Source: Halomonas cerina
Lineage (GTDB): Bacteria > Pseudomonadota > Gammaproteobacteria > Pseudomonadales > Halomonadaceae
Assembly (NCBI RefSeq): GCF_014192215.1
Contig: NZ_JACHXP010000002.1
Coordinates: forward strand, 186,001 to 250,000
Length of the DNA: 64,000 nucleotides
Direction: 5' to 3'
Shown: in pieces, positions 27,051 through 34,986 of the stretch
How positions within the stretch are numbered: position 1 is the first letter of the stretch
How the letters are laid out: the number at the start of each line of letters is the position of its first letter
Position numbers and translations under genes: made by a program
The notes under the pieces: model-generated
What the model was told of the DNA's origin: nothing
The model's database searches: none
What the model saw: the letters and a program-made list of their open reading frames with translations, nothing else

Positions 27051-28112
27051 ATGTCGTCGTTATCACAGGGAAGGCACTGCAAGGGGGTGCTGGCGGGGGC
27101 GCTGCTGGCCCTGGCAGCGTCCAGCGGCATGGCGGCCGGCTTCGATCCGGCGCGCCAGCCCGAGGTACGGGCCCTGGTGGCCGAACTGGCCGATCAGGGT
27201 ATCGAGGCCGACTGGCTCAACGCCGCCATGCGGAAGGCCGACTTCCGTCAGGAAGTCCTGGACGCCATGTCCGGGGCGGCAGAATACCGCCTGGTCTGGC
27301 ACGAGTACCGCGACATCTTCCTGGGCGATGAACGCGTCGCCGGGGGTGTCGCCTTCATCGAGGCTCATCCTGACGCCTTTGCCCGGGCCGAAGCCGAGTA
27401 TGGCGTTCCGCCGGAGGTGATCGCGGCGATCATCGGCGTGGAGACCCGCTACGGAGAGGTCACCGGCGATCACCGGGTGCTCGATTCGCTGTCCACCCTG
27501 GCCTTCCATCATCCGCGTCGGGGCTCCTTCTTCCGGGGCGAGCTGGCCGCCTTCCTGCAGATCGCTCATGAGCAGGGCATGGCCGTCGACAGCCTGAAGG
27601 GCTCCTACGCCGGGGCCATGGGCTACCCCCAGTTCATCCCCACCAGCTACCGGGCCTATGCGGTCGATTTCAACGCCGATGGGCAGCGCAACCTGTGGAG
27701 CGACCCTCAGGATGCCATCGGCAGCGTGGCAAACTACTTCGCCGAGCATCGTTGGCGGCCCGGCGCACCGATCTACCATGAGGCCCGAGGGCCTGCCGAG
27801 GTGCCGCCATCGGTGAGTGTCAATCGGACCGAGCCGCCTGACCGCACGGTGGCCGAGCTTGGCGAGGTTGGCATCACGCCTGTGGAGCCGCTGGCCGCGG
27901 ACACTCGGGTGATGCCCCTGGCCCTGGAACTGGCCGACGGCCGCCGGCACTATCGGTTGGCACGCCACAACTTCTACGTGATCACCCGCTACAACCACAG
28001 TCACCTCTATGCGATGGCCGTCACCGAGCTGGCCGAGGCCATCGCCGCGGCGCGCGGCCAATCCCCGGACTGGCGGGAGGCCACGGCCGTCGAACCGGAG
28101 GAGCAGGCATGA
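27051..28112 (+). CDS. mltB: Lytic murein transglycosylase B
   Basis: Cleaves glycan strands of peptidoglycan to anhydro-MurNAc. Signal peptide GVLAGALLALAASSGMAAG, without a lipobox, so it is probably soluble or periplasmic like the Pseudomonas SltB forms. The catalytic region is VIAAIIGVETRYGEVTGDHR with the glutamate in GVETRYG, followed by SYAGAMGYPQFIPTSYRAYA. ATG 27051 follows GGGAGA at 5 nt; a GTG at 27027 is possible but unlikely. 353 aa. Overlaps rlpA by 4 nt. Confidence 0.95.
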   Translation: MSSLSQGRHCKGVLAGALLALAASSGMAAGFDPARQPEVRALVAELADQGIEADWLNAAMRKADFRQEVLDAMSGAAEYRLVWHEYRDIFLGDERVAGGVAFIEAHPDAFARAEAEYGVPPEVIAAIIGVETRYGEVTGDHRVLDSLSTLAFHHPRRGSFFRGELAAFLQIAHEQGMAVDSLKGSYAGAMGYPQFIPTSYRAYAVDFNADGQRNLWSDPQDAIGSVANYFAEHRWRPGAPIYHEARGPAEVPPSVSVNRTEPPDRTVAELGEVGITPVEPLAADTRVMPLALELADGRRHYRLARHNFYVITRYNHSHLYAMAVTELAEAIAAARGQSPDWREATAVEPEEQA

Positions 28113-29026
28113 AGGTAGGGTGGACCCTCGCGATGCTGGCCACCCTATTGGCCGGCTGTGCCGGCGGGGGTGGCACAGTACCCACGACCGGCGGTCATGG
28201 CGTGAGTGCCCCGGTCGACGACGGCGAACGCTATGCCCTGTCCAGCGACGCCTATCCCCAGCAGCCACCGGACGTCAGCGAGGTGCCGGATGCCGTGCCC
28301 CGGGTGGAGGCGCCATCCCGGGCCGGCAACCGGCCGACCTATGAGGTGTGGGGCGAGACCTACCACGTGCTGCCGGATGCCCGCGGCTACGCGCGCCAGG
28401 GGACGGCCTCCTGGTACGGCAAGAAGTTTCACGGCTATGCGACGTCCAACGGCGAGATCTACGACATGTATCGCATGAGTGCCGCCCATCGCTCCCTGCC
28501 GTTGCCTACCTATGCCCGGGTCACCAGCCTGGACAACGGTCGCTCGGTGATCGTGCGGGTCAATGATCGTGGCCCCTTCCACAGCGACCGCGAGATCGAC
28601 CTGTCCTACGCGGCCGCCGCCCGCCTGGATATCCTCGACGAAGGCACCGGGCGCGTCAGGGTCGAGGCCATCGATCCGCGTGCCTGGCTGGCGGAACACG
28701 GTCGGCAGGACCCCGGCGAAAGTGCGGCCGGTCAGGCGAGTACCGAGGCCGCTGATGGTCCTGTGAGCCGTGCGGTGGCAGAGAGCCGCCCCGAGGATGG
28801 TCCTCTCTACCTGCAGGTGGCGGCGCTGGGGTCGGCGGAGAACGCCCGCCGGCTCCGCTCGCGTCTGCAGGACACCCTGGCACGTCCGGTTCGCGTGAAC
28901 ACCGAACGCGGGCTGCACCGTGTCCAGGTCGGCCCGCTGGATCATGCCGGTCAGGCCGATCCGCTGCAGGCCGAACTGCGCCGTGCCGGTTATGAGCAGG
29001 CCTTCATCGTCGACGATGCCGACTGA
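28109..29026 (+). CDS. rlpA: Septal ring lytic transglycosylase RlpA, lipoprotein with SPOR domain
   Basis: Outer-membrane lipoprotein that trims denuded glycan strands. The lipobox is LLAGC after a short signal. The double-psi beta-barrel domain reads GTASWYGKKFHGYATSNGE and VIVRVNDRGPFHSDREIDLS, with catalytic residues present. The C-terminal SPOR domain starts YLQVAALGSAENARRLRSRL and would target the protein to septal glycan. 305 aa. It is the usual neighbour of mltB. Confidence 0.95.
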   Translation: MKVGWTLAMLATLLAGCAGGGGTVPTTGGHGVSAPVDDGERYALSSDAYPQQPPDVSEVPDAVPRVEAPSRAGNRPTYEVWGETYHVLPDARGYARQGTASWYGKKFHGYATSNGEIYDMYRMSAAHRSLPLPTYARVTSLDNGRSVIVRVNDRGPFHSDREIDLSYAAAARLDILDEGTGRVRVEAIDPRAWLAEHGRQDPGESAAGQASTEAADGPVSRAVAESRPEDGPLYLQVAALGSAENARRLRSRLQDTLARPVRVNTERGLHRVQVGPLDHAGQADPLQAELRRAGYEQAFIVDDAD

Positions 29027-29070
29027 GCCGCGTCCTTGCCGATTCCCGTTTCACCCCCCCCGATGCTTCG

Positions 29071-30300
29071 ATGAGATCCCACTCCATGCGTTTTTTGTCC
29101 TCCGTTCGTTCCTGCCGGCTGTGGCCGGTCCTGCTGGTCTGCTTCGCGCTGGTCGTGTCGCCGGTCATGGCCCAGACGCCCACGCCGCAGCCCACGCCGC
29201 CCCAGGCCATGATGCCGTCGCCACCCCAACTGGCGGCGACCTCCTGGATCCTGATGGATGCCGACAGCGGTCGGGTGCTGGCCGAACATAATGCCGATGA
29301 GCGGCTGCCGCCGGCCAGCCTGACCAAGCTGATGACCGCCTACCTGGTGGAACGCGAACTCAATCGCGACAACATCGCCCCGGACGATCTGGTGCCGATC
29401 AGCGAGAAGGCCTGGCGGACGGGTGGGTCGAAGATGTTTATCGAGGTCGGTGAACGAGTGCCGGTCAGTGAACTGCTCAACGGCATCATCATCGTGTCCG
29501 GCAACGATGCCAGCGTGGCCATGGCCGAATACCTGGCCGGTGGCGAGGCCCCCTTCGCCGACATCATGAACCAGCATGCGACCCGCCTGGGGATGCACAA
29601 CACCCACTTCGTCAATGCCACCGGGCTGCCCCACGACGAGCACTATTCTTCCGCCCGCGACCTGGCCCTGCTGTCCCAGCACATCATCAACGACTACCCG
29701 GAGCACTACCGGATCTACCGTCAGAAGAATTACACCTACGGTGGCATCGAGCAGCCCAACCGCAACCGGCTGCTGTGGCGGGATGCCAGCGTCGATGGCC
29801 TCAAGACCGGCTGGACCGACGCCGCCGGCTACTGCCTGGTGGCCTCCGCCGAGCGTGACGACATGCGGCTGATCTCCGTGGTGATGGGCGCCGACTCCGA
29901 GGAAGCCCGGGCCCAGGAGTCCCAGAAGCTGCTCAGCTACGGCTTCCGTTACTTCGAGACCCTCGCCCTCTACGAGAAAGGGGCGGTGCTCAGTACGCCC
30001 CGTGTCTGGGAAGGCAGCAAGAACGAGCTCAAGGTCGGCGTGGATCATGATGTCCACATGACCGTCCCGCGGGCTCGTGAGCAGGAGCTGACCGCCAAGT
30101 TGGACATCCAGGCCGACCTGACCGCCCCGATCAGCGCCGGCGAGCGGGTGGGGCGCATGGAGGTCCGGCTGGGTGAGGAAGTGGTCGGCGAGCGTCCCCT
30201 GCTGGCCTTGGAGAGCATCGAAGAGGGTGGCTTCTTCAAGCGCCTGTTCGACAAGGTGCAGCGCTTCTTCACCAACCTGGTTGGCGGTTGGTTCGGTTGA
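29071..30300 (+). CDS. dacA: D-alanyl-D-alanine carboxypeptidase (PBP5/6 type)
   Basis: Removes the terminal D-Ala from pentapeptides. Signal peptide (LWPVLLVCFALVVSPVMAQ), then a Pro/Thr-rich stretch and the catalytic motifs SLTK (PPASLTKLMTAYLVE), SGNDASVAMAEYLAG and KTGWTDAAG. The C-terminal beta domain ends in an amphipathic anchor helix, FFKRLFDKVQRFFTNLVGGW. The start could be ATG 29071 or ATG 29086; neither has a strong ribosome-binding site. About 405-409 aa. The heptad element copy 3 starts directly after the stop codon. Confidence 0.94.
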   Translation: MRSHSMRFLSSVRSCRLWPVLLVCFALVVSPVMAQTPTPQPTPPQAMMPSPPQLAATSWILMDADSGRVLAEHNADERLPPASLTKLMTAYLVERELNRDNIAPDDLVPISEKAWRTGGSKMFIEVGERVPVSELLNGIIIVSGNDASVAMAEYLAGGEAPFADIMNQHATRLGMHNTHFVNATGLPHDEHYSSARDLALLSQHIINDYPEHYRIYRQKNYTYGGIEQPNRNRLLWRDASVDGLKTGWTDAAGYCLVASAERDDMRLISVVMGADSEEARAQESQKLLSYGFRYFETLALYEKGAVLSTPRVWEGSKNELKVGVDHDVHMTVPRAREQELTAKLDIQADLTAPISAGERVGRMEVRLGEEVVGERPLLALESIEEGGFFKRLFDKVQRFFTNLVGGWFG

Positions 30301-30301
30301 T

Positions 30302-30460
30302 AGCGCCGAGTTGCAAGCGCCTAGCGCCCAGCCGCTCAGTAACGGGCGGCAGGTGCTGAGGTAGCAAACGAGAAACCCCGTCGGGTCTAATCCGGCGGAG
30401 TTTCTTTATTGACGTCACAATTGGCCATGACATCATCCTGTGGCGCTTGGCTGCCTGGCG
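30302..30460 (+). repeat. Heptad repeat/terminator element, copy 3 (diverged)
   Basis: Left arm AGCGCCG, AGTTGCA, AGCGCCT, AGCGCCC, AGCCGCT (30302-30336); a middle close to the other copies (ACGGGCGGCAGGT); a terminator stem at 30372-30404; then GACATCATCCTG and decayed right-arm heptads TGGCGCT, TGGCTGC, CTGGCGT. The element begins 1 nt after the dacA stop codon. It is the most degraded copy on the right side, and the downstream gene (ybeD) is co-directional. Confidence 0.8.
30372..30407 (+). terminator. Intrinsic terminator after dacA
   Basis: GAAACCCCGTCGG pairs with CCGGCGGAGTTTC (one C-A mismatch, one G-U pair; 6-7 nt loop), followed by TTTATT. It ends the mrdA-to-dacA transcription unit and separates it from ybeD-lipB. 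Confidence 0.7.
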
Positions 30461-30522
30461 TTGGTCTCTCCGCGTCGGGTTGCGTAAAATACTTGCATAT
30501 CCACGACTCGTCGGAAGGCTTC

Positions 30523-30837
30523 ATGAACGACAAGACCCTGCGCGATCTGCGCCGCCCCGCCGCCCGCCAGGCGGGTGGCAAGCCGCCCCGGATCGAATTT
30601 CCCTGTGACTACCCGATCAAGGTGGTGGGGGATGCGGCCGAGGATTTCGCGGCCACGGTCTGCCAGATCGTCAACCGTCACGACTCGACGTTCGATGCCA
30701 CCACGATCGCGGTGGTGCCCAGCCGCAATGGCCGCTTTCAGTCGGTGCGCCTGACCCTCCGGGCCCAGGGCGAGGCGCAGCTCAAGGCATTGTTCGCCGA
30801 ACTCAAGGGCACCGGCCGCGTGCACATGGTGGTGTGA
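30523..30837 (+). CDS. ybeD: YbeD-like DUF493 protein
   Basis: Small conserved protein that precedes lipB in many proteobacteria; regulatory role proposed, function unproven. The DUF493 core is clear: [38 protein letters not shown] and the C-terminal [19 protein letters not shown] 30523 was chosen because GGAAGG lies upstream and the longer frame runs into the repeat element. 104 aa. lipB follows after one base. Confidence 0.92.
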   Translation: MNDKTLRDLRRPAARQAGGKPPRIEFPCDYPIKVVGDAAEDFAATVCQIVNRHDSTFDATTIAVVPSRNGRFQSVRLTLRAQGEAQLKALFAELKGTGRVHMVV

Positions 30838-30838
30838 G

Positions 30839-31492
30839 GTGCCCGCCCTCGCCGTTCATCGCCTGGGACGCCAGCCCTACGAGCCCGTCTGGCGCGCGAT
30901 GCGCTCGCTCACCGACACGCGGGATGCCACCACGCCCGACCAGCTGTGGCTGGTGGAACACGACCCGGTGTTCACCCAAGGGCAGGCCGGCCGGCCCGAG
31001 CACCTGCTGATGCCCGGTGACATCCCGGTGGTGAAGACCGATCGCGGTGGCCAGGTGACCTATCATGGGCCGGGCCAGGTCGTGCTCTATCCGCTGCTCG
31101 ACGTGCGCCGCTCACGCCTCGGGGTGCGCGATCTGGTCAGCGCCCTGGAGCAGGCGGTGATCGCGCTGCTGGCGGAGCACGGCGTGAACGCCCGGGCACG
31201 AGCCGAGGCGCCCGGCGTTTACGTGGGGGAGGCCAAGATCGCCTCGCTGGGCCTGCGGATCCGGCGGGGCGCCAGCTTCCATGGCGTGGCGCTGAACGTC
31301 GATGGTGACCTGTCACCGTTCTCGCGTATCAATCCCTGCGGCTATGCCGGCATGGCGATGACGCGCCTGGCGGACCTGGTCGAGACCTGTCCCGACACCA
31401 ACACGGTGGGGATGCGCCTGGCCGAGTGCCTGGCCTGGGAGCTGGGGCGGGAGTTGGAAGCGCCCAGCGCCGAGCTGCAAGCGCCAAGCTGA
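30839..31492 (+). CDS. lipB: Octanoyl-ACP:protein N-octanoyltransferase
   Basis: Transfers octanoate from ACP to lipoyl domains, the first step of lipoate assembly. The active-site motifs are [20 protein letters not shown], the lysine in [20 protein letters not shown], and the catalytic cysteine in [11 protein letters not shown]. It starts with GTG at 30839, one base after ybeD. The final ten residues ([10 protein letters not shown]) and the stop codon come from the left arm of repeat copy 4, so the element has been built into the reading frame. lipA lies opposite, convergent. Confidence 0.95.
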   Translation: MPALAVHRLGRQPYEPVWRAMRSLTDTRDATTPDQLWLVEHDPVFTQGQAGRPEHLLMPGDIPVVKTDRGGQVTYHGPGQVVLYPLLDVRRSRLGVRDLVSALEQAVIALLAEHGVNARARAEAPGVYVGEAKIASLGLRIRRGASFHGVALNVDGDLSPFSRINPCGYAGMAMTRLADLVETCPDTNTVGMRLAECLAWELGRELEAPSAELQAPS

Positions 31493-31676
31493 TCGGTGAC
31501 GGTCGGCAGGTAGCGAGATAAAGAACGTGAAATCCCACTGGACGCACTATCCAGTGGGATTTCCTTGTTGATGCTTATCGTGCCCGGGGCATCATCCTGC
31601 GGCGCTGGGCGCTGGGCGCTGGGCGCTGGGCGCTGGGCGCTGGGCGCTGGGCGCTGGGCGCTGGGCGCTGGGCGCT
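31459..31676 (+). repeat. Heptad repeat/terminator element, copy 4
   Basis: Left arm AGCGCCC, AGCGCCG, AGCTGCA, AGCGCCA (31459-31486) lies inside the end of lipB. The middle is nearly identical to copy 1 (GTAGCGAGATAAAGAACGTG). The terminator stem is at 31530-31562. The right arm is one CGGCGCT and ten GGGCGCT units (31600-31676), eleven in total as in copy 1. The lipA stop codon starts at the next base. Stem and array differ in sequence from copy 1 but keep the structure. Confidence 0.9.
31530..31566 (+). terminator. Intrinsic terminator after lipB
   Basis: Perfect 13-bp stem AAATCCCACTGGA / TCCAGTGGGATTT with a 7-nt loop, followed by CCTTGTT. The stem sequence is unlike that of copy 1 although the flanking DNA is nearly the same, which implies compensatory change in both arms. 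It is symmetrical and may also serve lipA. Confidence 0.8.
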
Positions 31677-32729
31677 CTAGCCGACGTTGACGGCGTCGAT
31701 GCGGTTGGAATCGGCCTGCTGGCCGGGCACCTCAGCCGGAGCGGCGAGCCCCAGGTTGTTCTTCTCGAACACCCGGTCGGCCCGGTAGCTGGAGCGCACC
31801 AGCGGGCCGGAGGGTACCTCCATGAAGCCCTTCTCCAGCCCCAAGACCCGATAGCGCTCGAACTCCTCGGGCGTAACCCAGCGCTCTACCGGCAGGTGGT
31901 TGCGGGTGGGGCGCAGGTACTGGCCCAGGGTGACGATGTCGACCCCGATGGCGCGCAGGTCGTCGAAGGTCTGGAGGATCTCTTCCTCGGTCTCGCCCAG
32001 GCCCAGCATCAGGCTGGTCTTGGTGATCACCCCGGGGCGGTGGCGCTTGGCGTGAGCCAGCACGTCCAGGGTCTTGCGGTAACCGGCGCGGGGGTCGCGG
32101 ACCCGTGACGTCAGCCGCTCGACGGTCTCGACGTTCTGGGCGAACACTTCCAGGCCGGAGTCCACCACTCGCTCGATGGCCGAAGGGGCACCATCGAAGT
32201 CCGGGGTCAGCGCCTCGACCACCACCTCGGGGGTATTGGCCTTGATGGCGCGGATGCAATCGGCATAGTGGGTCGCGCCGCCGTCGGGCAGGTCGTCCCG
32301 ATCCACCGAGGTCAGCACCACATAGCGCAGCCCCATCAGCTCGACGGACCGGGCGGTATTGGTGGGCTCTTCCGCGTCGAGCCAGCCGCGGGGATTACCG
32401 GTGTCCACGGCGCAGAAGCGGCAGGCCCGGGTGCAGACCGAGCCCATCAGCATGATGGTCGCGGTGCCGTTGCTCCAGCACTCACCCTGGTTGGGGCAGT
32501 GGGATTCCGCGCAGACGGTGCTCAGGCGATGGGTCTCGACGTTCTTCCTGACTGCCTCGAAGCGCTCGCCGCCGGGGATCTGGGCGCGCAGCCACTTCGG
32601 CTTGCGGCCGGAGACGCCATCTTCCTCGGACTGCCGGCGTATCTTCATGCCATCCTTGATGGCCGCCATGCCCTGGTCATTGCGGTATTTCTCGCCACTG
32701 GTGATGCGTCTGGAGGGGGTATCGCTCAT
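31677..32729 (-). CDS. lipA: Lipoyl synthase
   Basis: Radical SAM enzyme that inserts two sulfurs into octanoyl groups. Both iron-sulfur clusters are represented: the auxiliary cluster cysteines in [12 protein letters not shown] and the radical-SAM CX3CX2C in [32 protein letters not shown] and [15 protein letters not shown] are further LipA signatures. ATG 32729 is preceded by AGAGAGG; 350 aa. It is convergent with lipB rather than in tandem, and its stop codon abuts the GGGCGCT array. Confidence 0.97.
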   Translation of the reverse strand: MSDTPSRRITSGEKYRNDQGMAAIKDGMKIRRQSEEDGVSGRKPKWLRAQIPGGERFEAVRKNVETHRLSTVCAESHCPNQGECWSNGTATIMLMGSVCTRACRFCAVDTGNPRGWLDAEEPTNTARSVELMGLRYVVLTSVDRDDLPDGGATHYADCIRAIKANTPEVVVEALTPDFDGAPSAIERVVDSGLEVFAQNVETVERLTSRVRDPRAGYRKTLDVLAHAKRHRPGVITKTSLMLGLGETEEEILQTFDDLRAIGVDIVTLGQYLRPTRNHLPVERWVTPEEFERYRVLGLEKGFMEVPSGPLVRSSYRADRVFEKNNLGLAAPAEVPGQQADSNRIDAVNVG

Positions 32730-32829
32730 GGGCTCGAGCCTCTCTTGCCGACTCTCGGCGTGCATGCAGCGCCGAAGGTTACGTAGGTCGCAAGGGGGTA
32801 AACTACCATACTCGCCACGGGCCCGGCCA

Positions 32830-33816
32830 TCAGGGCGGCACCAGCGGCAGGCAGTCCACCCCGTGGCTGGGCAGCGGGCTTGGCGGTGCATTGAAATGCC
32901 GGTGAACGTCGTCCAGGTGGTCCTCGAGAAAACGCAGGAAGAGCTCGGTGACCGGCGTCGGGAAGCGCTCCCGCGGGTGGACTGCGCACCAGGAGTGGCG
33001 CAGGGGAAAGCCGGGCAGATCAAGCGGCCTAAGCAGGCCTGCCTCGACCTCCAGGCGTACCGCTAGCCTCGGCAGGACCGCGACGCCGAGCTGCGCCATG
33101 ACCCCCTGCTTCACGGCCTCGTTGGTGCCGAGCTCGATGGTGTGGGGAAGGCGGACATCCTGCTCGGCCGCCAGCTCCTCGAAGGCGCTTCTCACGCCGG
33201 ATCCCGGCTCGCGCATCAGCACGTAGTGGCGGGCCAGGTCCTCCAGGGTCGGGTGCTCGGCCTCGAGCAGGGGATGGCCCGGCCACACCAGGGGAATCAT
33301 CTCGTTATCGAGCAGCGGCATGAACACCAGGTTCCTGTCGAGTGGTATCCTGGCCATGATCACCAGGTCGTCCCGTTGCTCGGCCAGCCGTGCGAGGGCC
33401 TGACGGCGGTTGCAGACCCGCAGACGGACCCGGACATTGGGGTAGTGGGCCCGGAAGCGCGCCAGCAGATGCGGCACCACATACTGGGCGGTGGAGACCG
33501 CGGCCAGGTCGAGCTCGCCATGAATGGTGCCGGCCATCTCGGACAGTGTCATCTGCAGCCGCGAGAGCTGACCGAAGATGGCCTGCACCGAGCGGGCCAG
33601 GGCATCGGCGGCGGGCAGCACGTGCAGGGTGCGGCCGGCGTACTTGAACAATGGCTGCCCCAAGGCGTGCTCGAGTTGACGGATCTGGGCGCTGACCGCC
33701 GGCTGCGTCAGACCCAGGGCCTCGGCGGCGCGGGAATAGGACTGCTGATCGTAGACCGCACGGAACACCTGCAGCTGGCGAAAGGTCAGGCGATTGAGCA
33801 GCTTGGGTGTGGTCAT
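32830..33816 (-). CDS. LysR family transcriptional regulator
   Basis: The N-terminal helix-turn-helix is clear: [20 protein letters not shown] and [20 protein letters not shown]. The effector-binding domain follows ([20 protein letters not shown]). It resembles the CbbR/CysB-like branch in overall layout, but the target cannot be assigned. ATG 33816 was chosen as the family start; 328 aa. It is divergent from the biotin-carboxylase-like gene, 135 nt away, which makes that gene a candidate target. Confidence 0.9.
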   Translation of the reverse strand: MTTPKLLNRLTFRQLQVFRAVYDQQSYSRAAEALGLTQPAVSAQIRQLEHALGQPLFKYAGRTLHVLPAADALARSVQAIFGQLSRLQMTLSEMAGTIHGELDLAAVSTAQYVVPHLLARFRAHYPNVRVRLRVCNRRQALARLAEQRDDLVIMARIPLDRNLVFMPLLDNEMIPLVWPGHPLLEAEHPTLEDLARHYVLMREPGSGVRSAFEELAAEQDVRLPHTIELGTNEAVKQGVMAQLGVAVLPRLAVRLEVEAGLLRPLDLPGFPLRHSWCAVHPRERFPTPVTELFLRFLEDHLDDVHRHFNAPPSPLPSHGVDCLPLVPP

Positions 33817-33951
33817 GAGGGGTCCGTGGGCGTTGAAGCGGGCGCCGGGCAAGCAGGTCCTGGGGGACCCAGGCGGTGATGCCACGCCTGAGGTACCAGG
33901 TCCCGAGTATGCTAGCACCTTGCCAGTCCCCCCAGCCAACCGGGAGCCCCG

Positions 33952-34860
33952 ATGCCTGCCGATCCTTTTCCTGTCGCGCCTCGCCTGCTGGTGGCTGGCC
34001 ATGGGCTGGACAGCCTGCGTGTCCTCCAGGCCTGTCGCGAGCTCGGCCTGGAAGGCCTCGAGGCCGACGCCGGGAACGGCGCCCTGATGCGTCGCGCCCT
34101 GGCATCGGGATGCGAGGCGCTGCATCCCGGCGAGAGTGGCGCCTCGCGGCAGGTGTCACTGGCTAAGGCCTGCCAGGCCTCGGGGCTGACCTTCCTGGGG
34201 CCTCGGGCGGCCCTGCTCGAGGCCATGACCGATGGGCGTGCCATGCGCCAGCTGATGCGCGAGGCGGGGCTACCGCTGGTGGTCAGGCCCGATGAGGGGA
34301 AGCCGGTGCGGGTCCCGGTCCTCGCCGATGCGCAGGGACGGACCATCTCGCTCATGGTGCGCCATGCGCCGCGGGCCGGGCAGGTGCTGGCCCCCGTGGC
34401 ATGGCTCACCCACGAGCAGCGGGCCTATCTGGGTCGGCTGGCTGTGCAAGGGGTGAAGGCGCTGGGTCTGGTGGGCGGCGTGGGGCTGACCTTCCGGGTG
34501 GCGGGCAACCGGATCGGCTTCGTCGACATGGCGCCCGGTCTCGACGGCGACGAGGCGATCGATGAGGTACTGCTCGGGCTCGATCCCGTGATCACCCAGT
34601 TGCGCTTGGCCCGCGGCGAGCGGCTCCGGGTGCACGGCGGCGCTCTCGAGGGCCGAGGGCATGCCAGGCTCTGGCGGCTGTCGTTGCCGCCAGGGCGCCA
34701 TTTCAGTGGTGGTCCAGGGCTGCGGCTCGATCGTGTCGAGAGGGGAGGGCCGGCGCACTTCCTGGCCTGGGGGCGCTCTCCGGAGGAGCTTCTCTCCCGG
34801 GCGAGGCGCGGCCTGGAGGAGCTGGTGGGACACGATCAGGCGTGCCGGCTGCTTTCATGA
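33952..34860 (+). CDS. Truncated biotin-carboxylase-like protein, probably non-catalytic
   Basis: 302 aa, against 446 for AccC in this window. The N-terminal part matches the biotin carboxylase N domain (LLVAGHGLDSLRVLQACREL, LTFLGPRAALLEAMTDGRAM beside Acc[16 protein letters not shown]). The end of the ATP-grasp region also aligns (VGLTFRVAGNRIGFVDMAPG; GLDPVITQLRLARGERLRVH), as does the C-terminal GRGHARLWRLSLPPGRHF. The glycine-rich ATP loop is absent, and the block [11 protein letters not shown] of AccC reads DMAPGLDGDEA, so the catalytic Glu, Asn and Arg are lost. The function is unknown. It lies upstream of the DUF3141 gene, separated by 126 nt. Confidence 0.75.
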   Translation: MPADPFPVAPRLLVAGHGLDSLRVLQACRELGLEGLEADAGNGALMRRALASGCEALHPGESGASRQVSLAKACQASGLTFLGPRAALLEAMTDGRAMRQLMREAGLPLVVRPDEGKPVRVPVLADAQGRTISLMVRHAPRAGQVLAPVAWLTHEQRAYLGRLAVQGVKALGLVGGVGLTFRVAGNRIGFVDMAPGLDGDEAIDEVLLGLDPVITQLRLARGERLRVHGGALEGRGHARLWRLSLPPGRHFSGGPGLRLDRVERGGPAHFLAWGRSPEELLSRARRGLEELVGHDQACRLLS

Positions 34861-34986
34861 CAAGCCTGTGATTCCGATGCGCGGATTCGCGGCATCGTGC
34901 ATTTTGCGTTATATTGCATTGCAGCAAAAGCCATTTCCGTGATGGAGCCCTCAGGCTTCTGTCCATGGTGAGTCTGGAGTCCAACG

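Noticed and set aside
31600-31676. Origin iterons or integrase attachment site
   Set aside because: No replication or integrase gene is near; the same arrays occur at several gene ends and look like gene-end elements.
33952-34860. Pseudogene fragment of accC
   Set aside because: The frame is open, has a ribosome-binding site, and keeps similarity at both ends with an internal contraction; it looks like a maintained divergent protein, not a truncated copy.
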